A DNA stretch of 64,000 bases from Microtetraspora niveoalba (lineage in GTDB: Bacteria > Actinomycetota > Actinomycetes > Streptosporangiales > Streptosporangiaceae), in NCBI RefSeq assembly GCF_001570405.1, contig NZ_BBYM01000011.1:62001-126000 (forward strand), in the 5' to 3' direction. Below the pieces are notes generated by a model. The model made no database searches. It saw only the letters and a program-made list of their open reading frames with translations, and had not been told where the DNA came from. The position numbers and the translations under genes were made by a program. This document shows positions 8,384-17,413 of this stretch, in pieces; the stretch's first letter is position 1, and every line of letters begins with the position of its first letter.

Positions 8384-9760
8384 ATGAACACACGATTCGC
8401 CGCCGCGGCCATCGCGCTGGCCGCTCTCCTCGTCTCCCTGCTCTCCTTCACCTCGCCCGCGCAGGCCGCGGCGGGCCTCCGGGTGGGCGGCGGGAAGATC
8501 TACGAGGCCAACGGCAGCCAGTTCATCATGCGCGGGACCAGTCACGCCCACACGTGGTATCCCAGCCGGACCGGTTCCTTCGCCGGCATCAAGTCGCTCG
8601 GCGCGAACACCGTCCGGGTGGTCCTGAGCGGCGGCCGGTGGACGCCCAACAGCGCGAGCGACGTCTCCGGCGTCATCACCCTCTGCAGGCAGAACCGGCT
8701 GATCTGCGTCCTGGAGAACCACGACACCACCGGGTACGGCGAGCAGAGCGGCGCCTACACGCTCGACCAGGCCGTCGACTACTGGATCGGCCTCAAGAGC
8801 GTCCTGACCGGCCAGGAGAACCACGTCGTCATCAACATCGGAAACGAACCGTACGGCAACAACAACGCCTCCGCCTGGACCGCCGCGACGTCGAACGCCA
8901 TCAGCCGGATGCGCGCGGCCGGCTTCCAGCACATGCTCATGGTCGACGCGCCGAACTGGGGTCAGGACTGGGGCTTCGTCATGCGGGACACCGCGGCGAC
9001 CGTCTTCGCCGCCGACCCGCAGCGGAACACCGTCTTCTCGATCCACATGTACGGCGTCTTCGACACGGCGGCGGAGATCACCGCGTACCTGCAGGCGTTC
9101 CAGACGGCCGGGCTGCCCCTGGTGATCGGCGAGTTCGGCGACATGCACTCCGACGGCGACCCCGACGAGGACACCATCATGGCCCAGGCGCAGGCGCGCG
9201 GCATCGGCTACCTCGGCTGGTCGTGGAGCGGCAACGGCGGCGGTGTCGAGTATCTCGACCAGGTGACCGACTTCGACGCCACCCGGCTCACCTCGTGGGG
9301 GCGGCGCCTGTTCAACGGGGCGAACGGCATCGCGGCGACGGCCAAGGAGGCCACGATCTACGGCGGCTCCTCGCCCAGCCCCTCCCCTTCGGCGAGCCCG
9401 TCCACGTCCCCCAGCCCGTCGGCGTCCCCGAGCCCGTCGACCTCGCCGAGCGGCGGCCCGAAGTCGTGCTCCGCGACGTACACCGTGACCGGGCAGTGGC
9501 CGGGCGGCTTCCAGGCCGACGTCACGGTCACCGCGGGCGGCGCCACGATCAGCGGATGGACGGTGAAATGGACCTACGCCGACGGGCAGGCCGTGACGCA
9601 GTCCTGGAACGCGGCGATCACGACGAGCGGGTCGAGCGTCACCGCGACGAACGTGAGCTACAACGGCGGCCTGGGCGCGGGCGCCACCACCGCGTTCGGG
9701 TTCCTCGGGTCGTGGAACGGCGCCAACGGCGTGCCGTCCGTCACCTGCGCCGCCGCCTGA
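8384..9760 (+). CDS. Secreted GH5 endo-beta-1,4-mannanase with CBM2
   Basis: A 458-residue secreted enzyme that cleaves beta-1,4-mannan. The signal peptide (residues 1-28) ends near SPAQAAA. The GH5 domain (about 30-325) contains MRGTSHAHTWYP, LICVLENHDTTGYGEQ, the acid/base Glu155 in NIGNEPYGN and the nucleophile Glu250 in VIGEFGD; these blocks match actinobacterial GH5_8 mannanases better than cellulases. A Ser/Pro/Thr linker of repeated SPS units (about 328-358) leads to a family 2 cellulose-binding module with the usual two Cys at its ends (KSCSATY, VTCAAA). ATG chosen for the signal peptide and the GAAGGTGGG ribosome site. The CebR-type operator implies induction during growth on plant cell wall sugars. 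Confidence 0.93.
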   Translation: MNTRFAAAAIALAALLVSLLSFTSPAQAAAGLRVGGGKIYEANGSQFIMRGTSHAHTWYPSRTGSFAGIKSLGANTVRVVLSGGRWTPNSASDVSGVITLCRQNRLICVLENHDTTGYGEQSGAYTLDQAVDYWIGLKSVLTGQENHVVINIGNEPYGNNNASAWTAATSNAISRMRAAGFQHMLMVDAPNWGQDWGFVMRDTAATVFAADPQRNTVFSIHMYGVFDTAAEITAYLQAFQTAGLPLVIGEFGDMHSDGDPDEDTIMAQAQARGIGYLGWSWSGNGGGVEYLDQVTDFDATRLTSWGRRLFNGANGIAATAKEATIYGGSSPSPSPSASPSTSPSPSASPSPSTSPSGGPKSCSATYTVTGQWPGGFQADVTVTAGGATISGWTVKWTYADGQAVTQSWNAAITTSGSSVTATNVSYNGGLGAGATTAFGFLGSWNGANGVPSVTCAAA

Positions 9761-9779
9761 ACCGGGAAACGACGCGACC

Positions 9780-9806
9780 GCCGGGCGCGCTCCCCGCGCG
9801 CCCGGC
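9780..9806. terminator. Hairpin between convergent mannanase and yqgE genes
   Basis: Perfect 11-bp arms GCCGGGCGCGC and GCGCGCCCGGC around TCCCC, 20 bp after the mannanase stop. A weaker second hairpin, CCCAC-CGG-GTGGG followed by TTT, lies at 9854-9869 and reads in the same direction. Together they probably end transcription on both strands. Confidence 0.7.
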
Positions 9807-9882
9807 CCCTCCACACGACAACCCCGCGCGCCCGGCCGTTCCGTGCCCGACCGCCCACCGGGTGGGTTTCCACGGCGCTACG

Positions 9883-10473
9883 TCAGTTGAGCTCGGGATC
9901 GTCGGGATAGGTCGCCACGAACGACAACTCCCCCTGCTGGCGGCGCAGCACGGCGCGCCAGAGCGTCGCCGGGTCGGAGTGGAAGGTGTCGCCCGGCTCG
10001 GAGTCCACGACGTACCAGGCGCCCTCCGCGACCTCGTTGCGAAGCTGGCCGGCCGTCCAGCCCGCGTACCCGGCGAAGATGCGCATCTGCGAGATCTCTC
10101 CGGCGAGGATCTCGGGCGGCGCGTCGAGGTCGACGGTGCCCAGCCGGTACGCGGCCGACCGGGCCGACTGCAGCCTCCGCCAGCCGAGGGGCTCGCCGCC
10201 GCTCTGCACCGCGGCGAGCGCCAGCGCGCTGTCGGTCTGCACCGGGCCGCCCTCGAAGAGCACGGAGGGGCCGGTCACCAGCGGGTCCCAGGAAGGGAGC
10301 ACCTGCGTCACCGAGATCTCGCTCGGGCGGTTGAGCACGACGCCGAGCGAGCCGCCGCCCTCGTCGTGCTCGAGGACGAGAACGACGCTGCGCCGGAAGT
10401 TGGGGTCCTCCAGCAGTGGCGTCGCGACGAGCAGCCGGCCGACGTAGATCCCTTCCGCCATACCCTCCATCAT
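9883..10473 (-). CDS. YqgE/AlgH family protein (UPF0301)
   Basis: A 196-residue member of the YqgE/AlgH family, recognised by GRLLVATPLLEDPNFRRSVVLVLEHD, seen here as blocks GRLLVATP, FRRSVVLVLEH and LGVVLNRPSE, then LFEGGPV and the C-terminal FAGYAGWTAGQL and GAWYVV. The family is widespread in bacteria; no reaction is established. The start is uncertain: ATGs at 10473, 10470 and 10461 are all in frame and no well-placed ribosome site distinguishes them, because GGAGGG lies between them. It ends 82 bp after the malic enzyme gene on the same strand, in convergent orientation with the mannanase gene. Confidence 0.92.
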   Translation of the reverse strand: MMEGMAEGIYVGRLLVATPLLEDPNFRRSVVLVLEHDEGGGSLGVVLNRPSEISVTQVLPSWDPLVTGPSVLFEGGPVQTDSALALAAVQSGGEPLGWRRLQSARSAAYRLGTVDLDAPPEILAGEISQMRIFAGYAGWTAGQLRNEVAEGAWYVVDSEPGDTFHSDPATLWRAVLRRQQGELSFVATYPDDPELN

Positions 10474-10555
10474 GAGGGAGAAGGCGGGAATCACGCACGC
10501 CGCCCCGGGCATCGACTTCGTCTTCCCGGCGGATCGTGCGCCCGCCGGGAGCCGG

Positions 10556-11965
10556 TCACGCCTCCGTGAAACCGCGGGCCCGACCGCCCGCCGACTCCCG
10601 TACGGCGGCCGCGACCGCGCCCGCGACGTCGGGGTGGAAGACGCTGGGGATGATGTAGTTCGGGCCGAGCTCCTCGTCGGTCACGACGGCGGCGAGGGCG
10701 CGCGCGGCGGCCAGCAGCATCTCCGGGGTGACCACGTTGGCCTGGGCGTCGAGCAGGCCGCGGAAGACGCCGGGGAAGGCCAGCACGTTGTTGATCTGGT
10801 TCGGGTAGTCGGACCGGCCGGTCGCCACGACGGCGGCGTGCTCCCTGGCATCGTCGGGCGAGACCTCCGGCTCGGGGTTGGCGAGCGCGAAGACCACGGA
10901 GCCCTCCGCCATGGAGGCGATGTCGTCGCCGTCGAGGATGCCCGGGGCGGACACGCCGATGAAGACGTCCGCGCCCTTGACCGCGCCGCGCAGGTCGCCG
11001 CTGTATCCCTCGGCGTTGGTGTGCTCGGCGATCCAGCGCAGCGACTCGTCCAGGTCGTCGCGCCCCTTGTGGACGGCGCCGAGGTAGTCGCAGACCACCA
11101 CGTGGCGCACGCCGCCGGCGAGCAGCAGGCGCAGGACCGCCGTACCGGCCGCCCCCGCGCCGGCGAGCGTGACGCGGACGTCGGAGATCTCCTTGCCCAC
11201 GACCTTGAGCGCGTTCGTCAGCGCGGCGAGCACGCAGATCGCGGTGCCGTGCTGGTCGTCGTGGAAGACCGGGATGTCCAGGAGCTCGCGCAGCCGCCGC
11301 TCCACCTCGAAGCAGCGCGGCGCGGAGATGTCCTCCAGGTTGATGCCGCCGAACCCGGGGGCGAGCACCTGGACCGTGCGCACGATCTCGTCGACGTCCT
11401 GCGTGTCGAGGCAGATCGGCCAGGCGTCGATGCCCGCGAACCGCTTGAACAGCGCCGCCTTGCCCTCCATCACGGGCAGCGCGGCGGCCGGGCCGATGTT
11501 GCCGAGGCCGAGGACGGCCGACCCGTCGGTGACCACGGCCACCGAGTTGCGCTTGATGGTGAGCCGGCGCGCGTCCTCGGGGTTGCGCGCGATGGCCATG
11601 CTGACCCGCGCCACACCCGGCGTGTACGCCATGGAGAGCTCGTCGCGGTTGCGCAGCGGGACCTTCGACTGCATCTCGATCTTGCCGCCGAGGTGCATGA
11701 GGAAGGTCCGGTCGGACACCTTGTGAATGGCGACGCCCTCGACCGTGCCGAGGGCGTCGACGAGGGCCTGCGCGTGGTCGGTGTCCCTCGCGGCACAGGT
11801 GACGTCGATGCGGAGCTTCTCGTGGCCCGCCGTGGTGACGTCGAGTGCGGTGATCACGCCGCCGGCGCTCTCCACCGCGTGGGTGAGAAGGCTGACGGCC
11901 TTGCCACCCGCCGGCACCTCAAGACGAACGGTGATCGAGTACGAGACGCTCGGCACGGTGGCCAC
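10556..11965 (-). CDS. NAD-dependent malic enzyme with N-terminal ACT-like domain
   Basis: A 469-residue enzyme that oxidatively decarboxylates malate to pyruvate. The first 85 residues form a small ACT-like regulatory domain; the malic domain has the catalytic region TPGVARVS and RNSVAVVTDGSAVLGLG (seen as VTDGSAVLGLGN), the metal-binding NLEDISAP and the FHDDQHGTA motif; the nucleotide-binding domain shows VTLAGAGAAGTAV and FALANPEPE. The GxGxxG-type loop without a basic residue after it fits NAD use, but that is family inference. The GTG start has AGGAG 10 nt upstream. Function in gluconeogenic or C4 balance is general; nothing nearby links it to a local pathway. Confidence 0.94.
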   Translation of the reverse strand: MATVPSVSYSITVRLEVPAGGKAVSLLTHAVESAGGVITALDVTTAGHEKLRIDVTCAARDTDHAQALVDALGTVEGVAIHKVSDRTFLMHLGGKIEMQSKVPLRNRDELSMAYTPGVARVSMAIARNPEDARRLTIKRNSVAVVTDGSAVLGLGNIGPAAALPVMEGKAALFKRFAGIDAWPICLDTQDVDEIVRTVQVLAPGFGGINLEDISAPRCFEVERRLRELLDIPVFHDDQHGTAICVLAALTNALKVVGKEISDVRVTLAGAGAAGTAVLRLLLAGGVRHVVVCDYLGAVHKGRDDLDESLRWIAEHTNAEGYSGDLRGAVKGADVFIGVSAPGILDGDDIASMAEGSVVFALANPEPEVSPDDAREHAAVVATGRSDYPNQINNVLAFPGVFRGLLDAQANVVTPEMLLAAARALAAVVTDEELGPNYIIPSVFHPDVAGAVAAAVRESAGGRARGFTEA

Positions 11966-12211
11966 GTGAATCCGCTCCTGTTGTCATGGCTGTCTGCGCA
12001 TGCGTCTCCGGAGACCGTGACGCTGTTGTGACGGCGCCGGGGACGCACCAGTGTCCACACATTACAGCGCCCGCCGCGATGCATCCGCTCCCCGGGAAAC
12101 GGGAGTGTGCCGGAACACCACGGCGGGCGACCGTGAAAGCACCGCCGTCGGAGCGGTCAGAGAGTGCGGTCAGAGCGGCCCTGCCGGAACGGCCCTGTCA
12201 CAGGACGGCCG

Positions 12212-13135
12212 TCAGAACAGCGCGCTCGCCAGGCCGCGGCGTCCCTTGGCGACGGCGGGGTCGTCGGCGGGCAGCGTCTCGAACAGGCCGAGCAGGTGGA
12301 GCCTGGCCCGGTCCCGGTCGTCACCGGCGGTGCGCCGTACGACGCCGACGAGCCGGTCGAAGGCCGCGTCCACCTCGCCGGCCAGCATCTCCAGGTCGGC
12401 CGCCTGGGTCTGGACGCCGACGTCGCGGGGCTGCTCGGCCGCGCGGGCCAGCACGTCCGCCGGATCGAGATCCTGGGTGCGGCGGACCAGCCCGACGCCG
12501 GCGAGACCGATCTTGGCCTCCTGGTTGCCGGGCTCCCGGGCGAGGAGCCGCTCGAACGCCGCGGCGGCGGCGTCCAGGTCGCCCTTCTCGACGGCCTCGT
12601 CCGCGGCGGCCAGGTCCGGGTCGAGCGGCGGCTCCGCCGGCTCCTCGGCCCCGGGGGCCGGGGCGGCCAGCTCGACGCCGAGCTGCTCGAACACCTGGTT
12701 GAGCGCCTGGCGGAGCTGCGGCTCGGAGAGCGGGCCCTCGAACAGGGGCATGAGCTGCCCCTGGACGGCCAGGTAGACGGTCGGCACGGCGCGCATCCGC
12801 AGTGCCTGTGCCAGCTCGGGGTTGGCCTCGACGTCCGCTCGGGCGAGGATCCACGCGCCGCCCGCCTCCGCCGCGAGCTTCTCCAGGGTCTGGCTGAACT
12901 GCTGGACCTGCTCCGCGCGCGGCACGGTGGCCTCGACGATCACGGGAACGCTCAGCGAGCGCTCGACGACGTCGGCGGTGAAGGTCGCCGCGGTGACCTC
13001 GACGACGTTGGCCGCCGCCGCGTCCGGGTTACGCGCGGCGGCCTCCCGCCGCGCCTGCGCTTCCAGGGCCTGCTTGCGCGCGCCGAGGTCCACGGCGCCG
13101 TAGAGCGATCCAGGTCGGGTGAAGTCCGCTGCCAT
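12212..13135 (-). CDS. Thioredoxin-fold/TPR co-chaperone (CnoX/YbbN-like)
   Basis: A 307-residue protein with an N-terminal thioredoxin fold (about residues 55-165) and C-terminal tetratricopeptide-like helices (about 185-300). At the place of the CXXC active site it has TVPRAEQVQQF, so it cannot be a redox-active thioredoxin; the cis-proline loop (MRAVPTVYL) is kept. This matches actinobacterial YbbN/CnoX proteins, which act as holdases handing clients to GroEL or DnaK. The ATG at 13135 begins MAADFTRPGSLYGAVDLG, the usual family start; the longer frame upstream is not conserved-looking. It directly follows icmA on the same strand, the same order as in Streptomyces. Confidence 0.88.
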   Translation of the reverse strand: MAADFTRPGSLYGAVDLGARKQALEAQARREAAARNPDAAAANVVEVTAATFTADVVERSLSVPVIVEATVPRAEQVQQFSQTLEKLAAEAGGAWILARADVEANPELAQALRMRAVPTVYLAVQGQLMPLFEGPLSEPQLRQALNQVFEQLGVELAAPAPGAEEPAEPPLDPDLAAADEAVEKGDLDAAAAAFERLLAREPGNQEAKIGLAGVGLVRRTQDLDPADVLARAAEQPRDVGVQTQAADLEMLAGEVDAAFDRLVGVVRRTAGDDRDRARLHLLGLFETLPADDPAVAKGRRGLASALF

Positions 13136-13260
13136 AAGTCCAATCCTGCCGTACGCGCGCCGCTGTTCCGTGCCAACCGTGCCCCCTTGTGGGGCCCGGC
13201 GGGTCCGCCCTGCGCGGAACGGCGCCGGCCGGGGCCGGAATTCGGGGGGCGGGAGTGCCG

Positions 13261-14934
13261 TCAGAAGCGCGCGGGTTCGGAGTAGGTGCCCCATTCCTCC
13301 CGGAGGGCGTCGCAGATCTCGCCCAGCGTGGCCTCGGCCCGTACGGCGTCGAGCATGGGGGCGATCATGTTCCGGTCCGACCGGGCGGCGGCGACGAGCG
13401 CCGCGAGGGCGCGGTCGACGGCCGCCCCGTCCCGTACTGCGCGGCGGCCGGCGAGGACGCGGCGCTGCTCCACCTCGACCTCGTGGCCGATGCGGAGGAT
13501 CTCCAGCGGCTGCTCGACCGTGGACGTGTGGCAGTTCACGCCGACGATCTTCTTCTCGCCCTTCTCCAGCTTGCGCTGGTAGTCGAAGGCGGCCTCGGCG
13601 ATCTCCGACATGAACCAGCCGTCCTCGATGCCGCGCAGGATGCCGGAGGTCATCGTGCCGTCGGCCCCCATGTCACGAATTTTCGTGAAAATCGTCTCGG
13701 CTTCGGCCTCCAGCCGGTCGGTGAGCGCCTCCACGTACCAGGAGCCGCCCAGCGGGTCGACGACGTTGACGACCTCGGTCTCCTCCATGATCACCTGCTG
13801 GGTGCGCAGCGCGATCTCGGCGGCCTTCTCGGAGGGCAGCGCGAGCACCTCGTCCAGCGCGTTCGTGTGCAGCGAGTTGGTGCCGCCGAGGACCGCGGCC
13901 AGCGCCTCGATCGCGGTGCGGACGATGTTGTTGTCCGGCTGCTGCGCGGTCAGCGAGACTCCGGCCGTCTGCGTGTGGAACCGCAGCCACCGGGCCTTCT
14001 CGGTGCGGGCGCCGTACACGTCGCGCATCCAGCGGGCCCAGATGCGGCGGGCGGCGCGGAACTTGGCGATCTCCTCGAAGAAGTCGATGTGCGCGTCGAA
14101 GAAGAACGACAGCCCCGGGGCGAAGACGTCGACGTCGAGCCCGCGCGACAGTCCCAGCTCGACGTAGCCGAAGCCGTCGGCGAGCGTGAAGGCCAGCTCC
14201 TGCGCGGCCGTGGCCCCGGCCTCCCTGATGTGGTAGCCGGACACCGACAGCGGCTTGTACGCCGGGATCTCGGCGGCGCAGTACTCCATGAGGTCGCCGA
14301 TCAGGCGCAGGTGCGGCTCCGGCGGGAACAGCCACTCCTTCTGGGCGATGTACTCCTTGAAGATGTCGGTCTGGAGTGTGCCGTTGAGCCGCGCGGCGGG
14401 GACGCCCTGGCGCTCGGCGGCGACGACGTACATGCAGAAGACCGGCACCGCGGGGCCGCTGATCGTCATCGAGGTGGTCACCTCGCCCAGCGGGATGCCG
14501 TCGAAGAGCACGTCCATGTCGCTCGCCGAGTCGACGGCGACGCCGCAGTGGCCCACCTCGCCGAGGGCGCGCGGGTCGTCGGAGTCGCGTCCCATCAGCG
14601 TCGGCATGTCGAACGCCACGGAGAGGCCGCCCCCTCCGGCGCCGAGGATCATCTTGTACCGCTCGTTGGTCCGGCGCGCGTTGCCGAACCCGGCGAACTG
14701 CCGGATCGTCCAGGGACGCCCGCGGTAGCCGGTCGCGTACAGGCCGCGGGTGTAGGGGTACTCCCCCGGCCAGCCGATGCGCTCGAACCTCGGGTCCTCG
14801 CCCTCCGGCCCGTAGACCGGCGCCACCTCCAGCCCGGACAACGTCCGGTGCTCCCGGCGGGGGGCGCGCGCCGTCGCCGCGTCGTACCGCGCCTGCCAGC
14901 GGGCGCGTCCGGCCTCGATCTCGTCCGCGTTCAT
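13261..14934 (-). CDS. icmA: Isobutyryl-CoA mutase large subunit
   Basis: A 557-residue B12-dependent acyl-CoA mutase catalytic subunit that interconverts isobutyryl-CoA and n-butyryl-CoA, linking valine breakdown to butyryl-CoA units. It has the TIM-barrel substrate domain but no C-terminal B12-binding domain, as in IcmA, so it needs a separate small subunit (IcmB), which is not in the window. Two residues decide the substrate: Phe80 (WTIRQFAGF) and Gln198 (KEYIAQKEW). These are the isobutyryl-CoA mutase residues; methylmalonyl-CoA mutase has Tyr and Arg there. Even the numbering matches the Streptomyces enzyme. ATG chosen for the GAGGAG ribosome site 5 nt upstream. An 18-bp palindrome covers its promoter. 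MeaB and the epimerase are encoded 6-8 kb away. Confidence 0.92.
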   Translation of the reverse strand: MNADEIEAGRARWQARYDAATARAPRREHRTLSGLEVAPVYGPEGEDPRFERIGWPGEYPYTRGLYATGYRGRPWTIRQFAGFGNARRTNERYKMILGAGGGGLSVAFDMPTLMGRDSDDPRALGEVGHCGVAVDSASDMDVLFDGIPLGEVTTSMTISGPAVPVFCMYVVAAERQGVPAARLNGTLQTDIFKEYIAQKEWLFPPEPHLRLIGDLMEYCAAEIPAYKPLSVSGYHIREAGATAAQELAFTLADGFGYVELGLSRGLDVDVFAPGLSFFFDAHIDFFEEIAKFRAARRIWARWMRDVYGARTEKARWLRFHTQTAGVSLTAQQPDNNIVRTAIEALAAVLGGTNSLHTNALDEVLALPSEKAAEIALRTQQVIMEETEVVNVVDPLGGSWYVEALTDRLEAEAETIFTKIRDMGADGTMTSGILRGIEDGWFMSEIAEAAFDYQRKLEKGEKKIVGVNCHTSTVEQPLEILRIGHEVEVEQRRVLAGRRAVRDGAAVDRALAALVAAARSDRNMIAPMLDAVRAEATLGEICDALREEWGTYSEPARF

Positions 14935-14966
14935 GGCCGCTCCTCGGAGTCCACTCCTCGGAAAAA

Positions 14967-14984
14967 TACTAGGACGTCCTAGTA
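14967..14984. promoter_or_regulatory. 18-bp perfect palindrome at the icmA promoter
   Basis: TACTAGGACGTCCTAGTA is identical to its own reverse complement and begins 33 bp before the icmA start codon. On the minus strand the sequence TAGTAT overlapping its end could be the -10 element, so a bound protein would regulate icmA initiation. Length and symmetry suggest a TetR- or GntR-type dimer, but the protein is not identified. Confidence 0.75.
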
Positions 14985-15036
14985 AGTCCCGCCAGAGCAC
15001 CGTCTCAGCGGCAACTCTGGCGTCGAATGTCACACC

Positions 15037-15065
15037 TTGGCCGCAAAATGACACGGATCTATGAC
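15037..15065 (+). promoter_or_regulatory. Candidate promoter of the subtilase gene
   Basis: TTGGCC at 15037-15042 and TATGAC at 15060-15065 are separated by 17 nt and match four of six consensus bases each. A start site near 15072 would give a leader of about 50 nt before the GTG start of the protease gene. Confidence 0.45.
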
Positions 15066-15124
15066 AGACGCCGTCAATACCGAAATATGAGACGCGCATG
15101 GTTGATGTCCACAGGGAGGTGGAT

Positions 15125-16840
15125 GTGAAGCGCGTCATCGTCGTCGCCGCAGCCGCGGCACTCGCCGCGGCTACGCTGGCGTCCCCGGCTCAGGCGGTCC
15201 GCACCGCTGCAGAGCCGGCCGCGCAGACCGAGTACGTCGTCCTCTACAAGGAGGGCGCGAACCCGTCCGAGGCCCAGAAGGCGATCGAGGCCGCGGGCGG
15301 CTCGATCATCAAGCTCAACAGCGCCGTGGGACTCGCGACGGTCACCACGTCGAACAGCGGCTTCCTCGACGCGATCAAGGACGACGCCGCGATCGAGGGC
15401 GTCGCGCGCAACCGCGCGATCGGCGTCGTACCCAAGGAAGCCAAGGTGAGGGCCGACGTCGCGAAGGCGGTCGAGGCCGGAGCCGTCGAGAAGGAGGGAC
15501 GCGCCGGCGCGTCCCCCGCCAAGCGGGGCGGCAAGCCTGCCGACGAGCCGCTGGGCGACCTGCAGTGGGACATGGACCAGATCCGCGCGGGCGAGGCGCA
15601 CCGGTACGAGAGCGGCGACAAGCGGGTGCTCGTCGGCGTCCTCGACACCGGTGTGGACGGCTCCCACCCGGACATCGCACCGAACTTCAGCCGCTCGCTG
15701 AGCCGCAACTTCACGGTGGACATCCCGGCGGACGCCAACGGCGCCGAGGTGGACGGCCCGTGCGAGGTGGCCTCCTGCGTCGACCCCGCCGACGTGGACG
15801 AGAACGGCCACGGCACCCACGTCGCGTCGTCGATCGCCTCGCCGGTCAACAGGCTCGGCGTCTCCGGCGTGGCGCCCAAGGTCACCATCGTCAACATCCG
15901 GACCGGCCAGGACTCCGGCTACTTCTTCCTCCCGGCGACCGTCGACGGCCTCACCTACGCGGCGGACATCGGCGTCGACGTGGTCAACATGAGCTACTAC
16001 GTGGACCCGTGGCTGTTCAACTGCGTGGACAACCCCGCCGACTCGCCGGAGAGCCGGCTGCAGCAGGCCACGATCATCAGGGCCACCCAGCGGGCGCTCG
16101 ACTACGCGCACAGCCGCGGCGTCACCCTGGTGAGCGCCGCCGGCAACGAGGCGATGGACTACACCAAGACCAACACCGACACGGGCAGCCCCGACTTCGC
16201 GAGCGTGCCCGGCCAGGCGCCGTACACCCGGACGATCCCGCCGAGCTGCGTGTCGATGCCGAGCGAGGGCGACCACGTGATCACGGTGTCGTCCACCGGC
16301 GCGAGCAAGCGCAAGTCGTACTACTCCAACTACGGCGACGGCTTCATCGACGTCGCCTCCCCCGGCGGCGACGTGTACGACACGCCGGACAACACGCGGG
16401 ACATCGCCAGGGCCACCCTCGCGGCGTACCCGAAGTCGCTCGCCGTCGCCAACGGCGAGATCGACGAGAACGGCGAGCCGACCGTCCCCTACGTCGTGAA
16501 GGACTGCAAGGGCTCCGTCTGCGGCTACTACCAGTACCTCCAGGGCACCTCGATGGCCTCGCCGCGCGTCGCGGGCGTCGCCGCCCTGATCGTCAGCCGG
16601 TACGGCAGGCCCGACCGCCGGCACCCCGGCGGGCTGACCCTGGACCCCGGCGTCGTGGAGCGGATCCTCAAGGGGACGGCCACGCCCACGCCGTGCCCGA
16701 CCCCGGCGGCGTTCACCTACACGCGGCACCTGCCGTCCGGCTCGACCGTGACGGACACGCACACGTGTGAGGGCGGCGCCGGCGGCAACGGCTTCTACGG
16801 CAAGGGCATCGTCGACGCGCTGCGCGCCGTCCGCCAGTAG
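15125..16840 (+). CDS. Secreted subtilisin-family (S8) serine protease
   Basis: A 571-residue secreted serine endopeptidase. The signal peptide (VKRVIVVAAAAALAAATLA.. to about residue 24) is followed by an I9-like propeptide (YVVLYKEG... to about residue 100) and a charged linker before the catalytic domain. The triad is complete: Asp174 in VLDTGVDG, His229 in NGHGTHVA and Ser476 in GTSMASP; the oxyanion Asn is in SAAGNEA. The spacing between His and Ser is long because of inserts, some containing paired Cys (GPCEVASCVD; DCKGSVCGYY), as in other actinobacterial extracellular subtilases. GTG at 15125 is chosen over ATG at 15098 because GGGAGG lies 6 nt before it and the signal peptide begins there. 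Ends against a terminator shared with marR. Confidence 0.93.
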   Translation: MKRVIVVAAAAALAAATLASPAQAVRTAAEPAAQTEYVVLYKEGANPSEAQKAIEAAGGSIIKLNSAVGLATVTTSNSGFLDAIKDDAAIEGVARNRAIGVVPKEAKVRADVAKAVEAGAVEKEGRAGASPAKRGGKPADEPLGDLQWDMDQIRAGEAHRYESGDKRVLVGVLDTGVDGSHPDIAPNFSRSLSRNFTVDIPADANGAEVDGPCEVASCVDPADVDENGHGTHVASSIASPVNRLGVSGVAPKVTIVNIRTGQDSGYFFLPATVDGLTYAADIGVDVVNMSYYVDPWLFNCVDNPADSPESRLQQATIIRATQRALDYAHSRGVTLVSAAGNEAMDYTKTNTDTGSPDFASVPGQAPYTRTIPPSCVSMPSEGDHVITVSSTGASKRKSYYSNYGDGFIDVASPGGDVYDTPDNTRDIARATLAAYPKSLAVANGEIDENGEPTVPYVVKDCKGSVCGYYQYLQGTSMASPRVAGVAALIVSRYGRPDRRHPGGLTLDPGVVERILKGTATPTPCPTPAAFTYTRHLPSGSTVTDTHTCEGGAGGNGFYGKGIVDALRAVRQ

Positions 16841-16855
16841 ATCGCCATCCCCGGG

Positions 16856-16882
16856 ACCGGGGCCCGCACGCCGGGCCCCGGT
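16856..16882. terminator. Hairpin between convergent subtilase and marR genes
   Basis: Perfect 11-bp arms ACCGGGGCCCG and CGGGCCCCGGT around a 5-nt loop, 15 bp after the protease stop and 18 bp before the marR stop. It can serve both strands; there is no T-run. Confidence 0.7.
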
Positions 16883-16900
16883 TCCGGACACGCATCGCCG

Positions 16901-17413
16901 TCAGTCGGCGAAGTCGCCCGCGGCCACGCGGAGAGTGCGCAGCAGGTCGAACATCGCGCCGAGATCCTCCTCGCCGTACATGGCCAGGCCGAAGTCGGCG
17001 GCCATCAGGTCGGCGGTGGCGAGCCGTACCACGTCGCGGCCCCGGTCGGTGATCTCGGCGAGCACGCCGCGCCCGTCGCGCGGGTTGCGCATCCGGCGCA
17101 CCAGCCCGGCGCGCTCCAGCCGGTCGACCGTGTTGGTCACGCTCGTCGGGTGCACCATGAGCCGCTCACCGATCTTGGAGAGCGGCAGCGAACCCGCCTT
17201 GCTGAACGTGAGCAGCACCAGTGCCTCATAGCGCGCGAAGGTCAAATCGTACGGCTTGAGCAGCGCGTCCAGTTGCGCCAGGAGTATCTGGTGGGCTCTC
17301 ATGATCGAAGTTACGGCGGCCATCGCGGAGGACGGCCCGAAGTTCGCTCGCCAGCTCTCGGCAGCCCTTTCAATGGGGTCGAACGGGAGGTTGAGCGGCT
17401 TCGAGATGAACAC
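16901..17413 (-). CDS. MarR-family transcriptional regulator
   Basis: A winged-helix dimeric regulator, 170 residues from the chosen GTG. The core is typical: MRAHQILLAQLDALL, YDLTFARYEALVLLTF, recognition helix region VHPTSVTNTVDRLERAGLV and wing RNPRDGRGVLAEITDRG. Actinobacterial relatives in this gene neighbourhood start about SKPLNLPFDPIERA, which puts the start at GTG 17413. A longer frame from 17506 has GGAG 5 nt upstream and cannot be excluded, but the extra 32 residues are encoded by AT-richer DNA that looks like promoter. It is part of the conserved block with meaB and icmA, so control of acyl-CoA metabolism is possible but not shown. Confidence 0.88.
   Translation of the reverse strand: MFISKPLNLPFDPIERAAESWRANFGPSSAMAAVTSIMRAHQILLAQLDALLKPYDLTFARYEALVLLTFSKAGSLPLSKIGERLMVHPTSVTNTVDRLERAGLVRRMRNPRDGRGVLAEITDRGRDVVRLATADLMAADFGLAMYGEEDLGAMFDLLRTLRVAAGDFAD

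Noticed and set aside
13261-14934. Methylmalonyl-CoA mutase
   Set aside because: Residues 80 and 198 are Phe and Gln, and the B12-binding domain is absent, both as in isobutyryl-CoA mutase.
15074-16891. 605-codon minus-strand frame opposite the subtilase
   Set aside because: Val/Arg/Asp-rich shadow; the plus strand has the signal peptide and catalytic triad.
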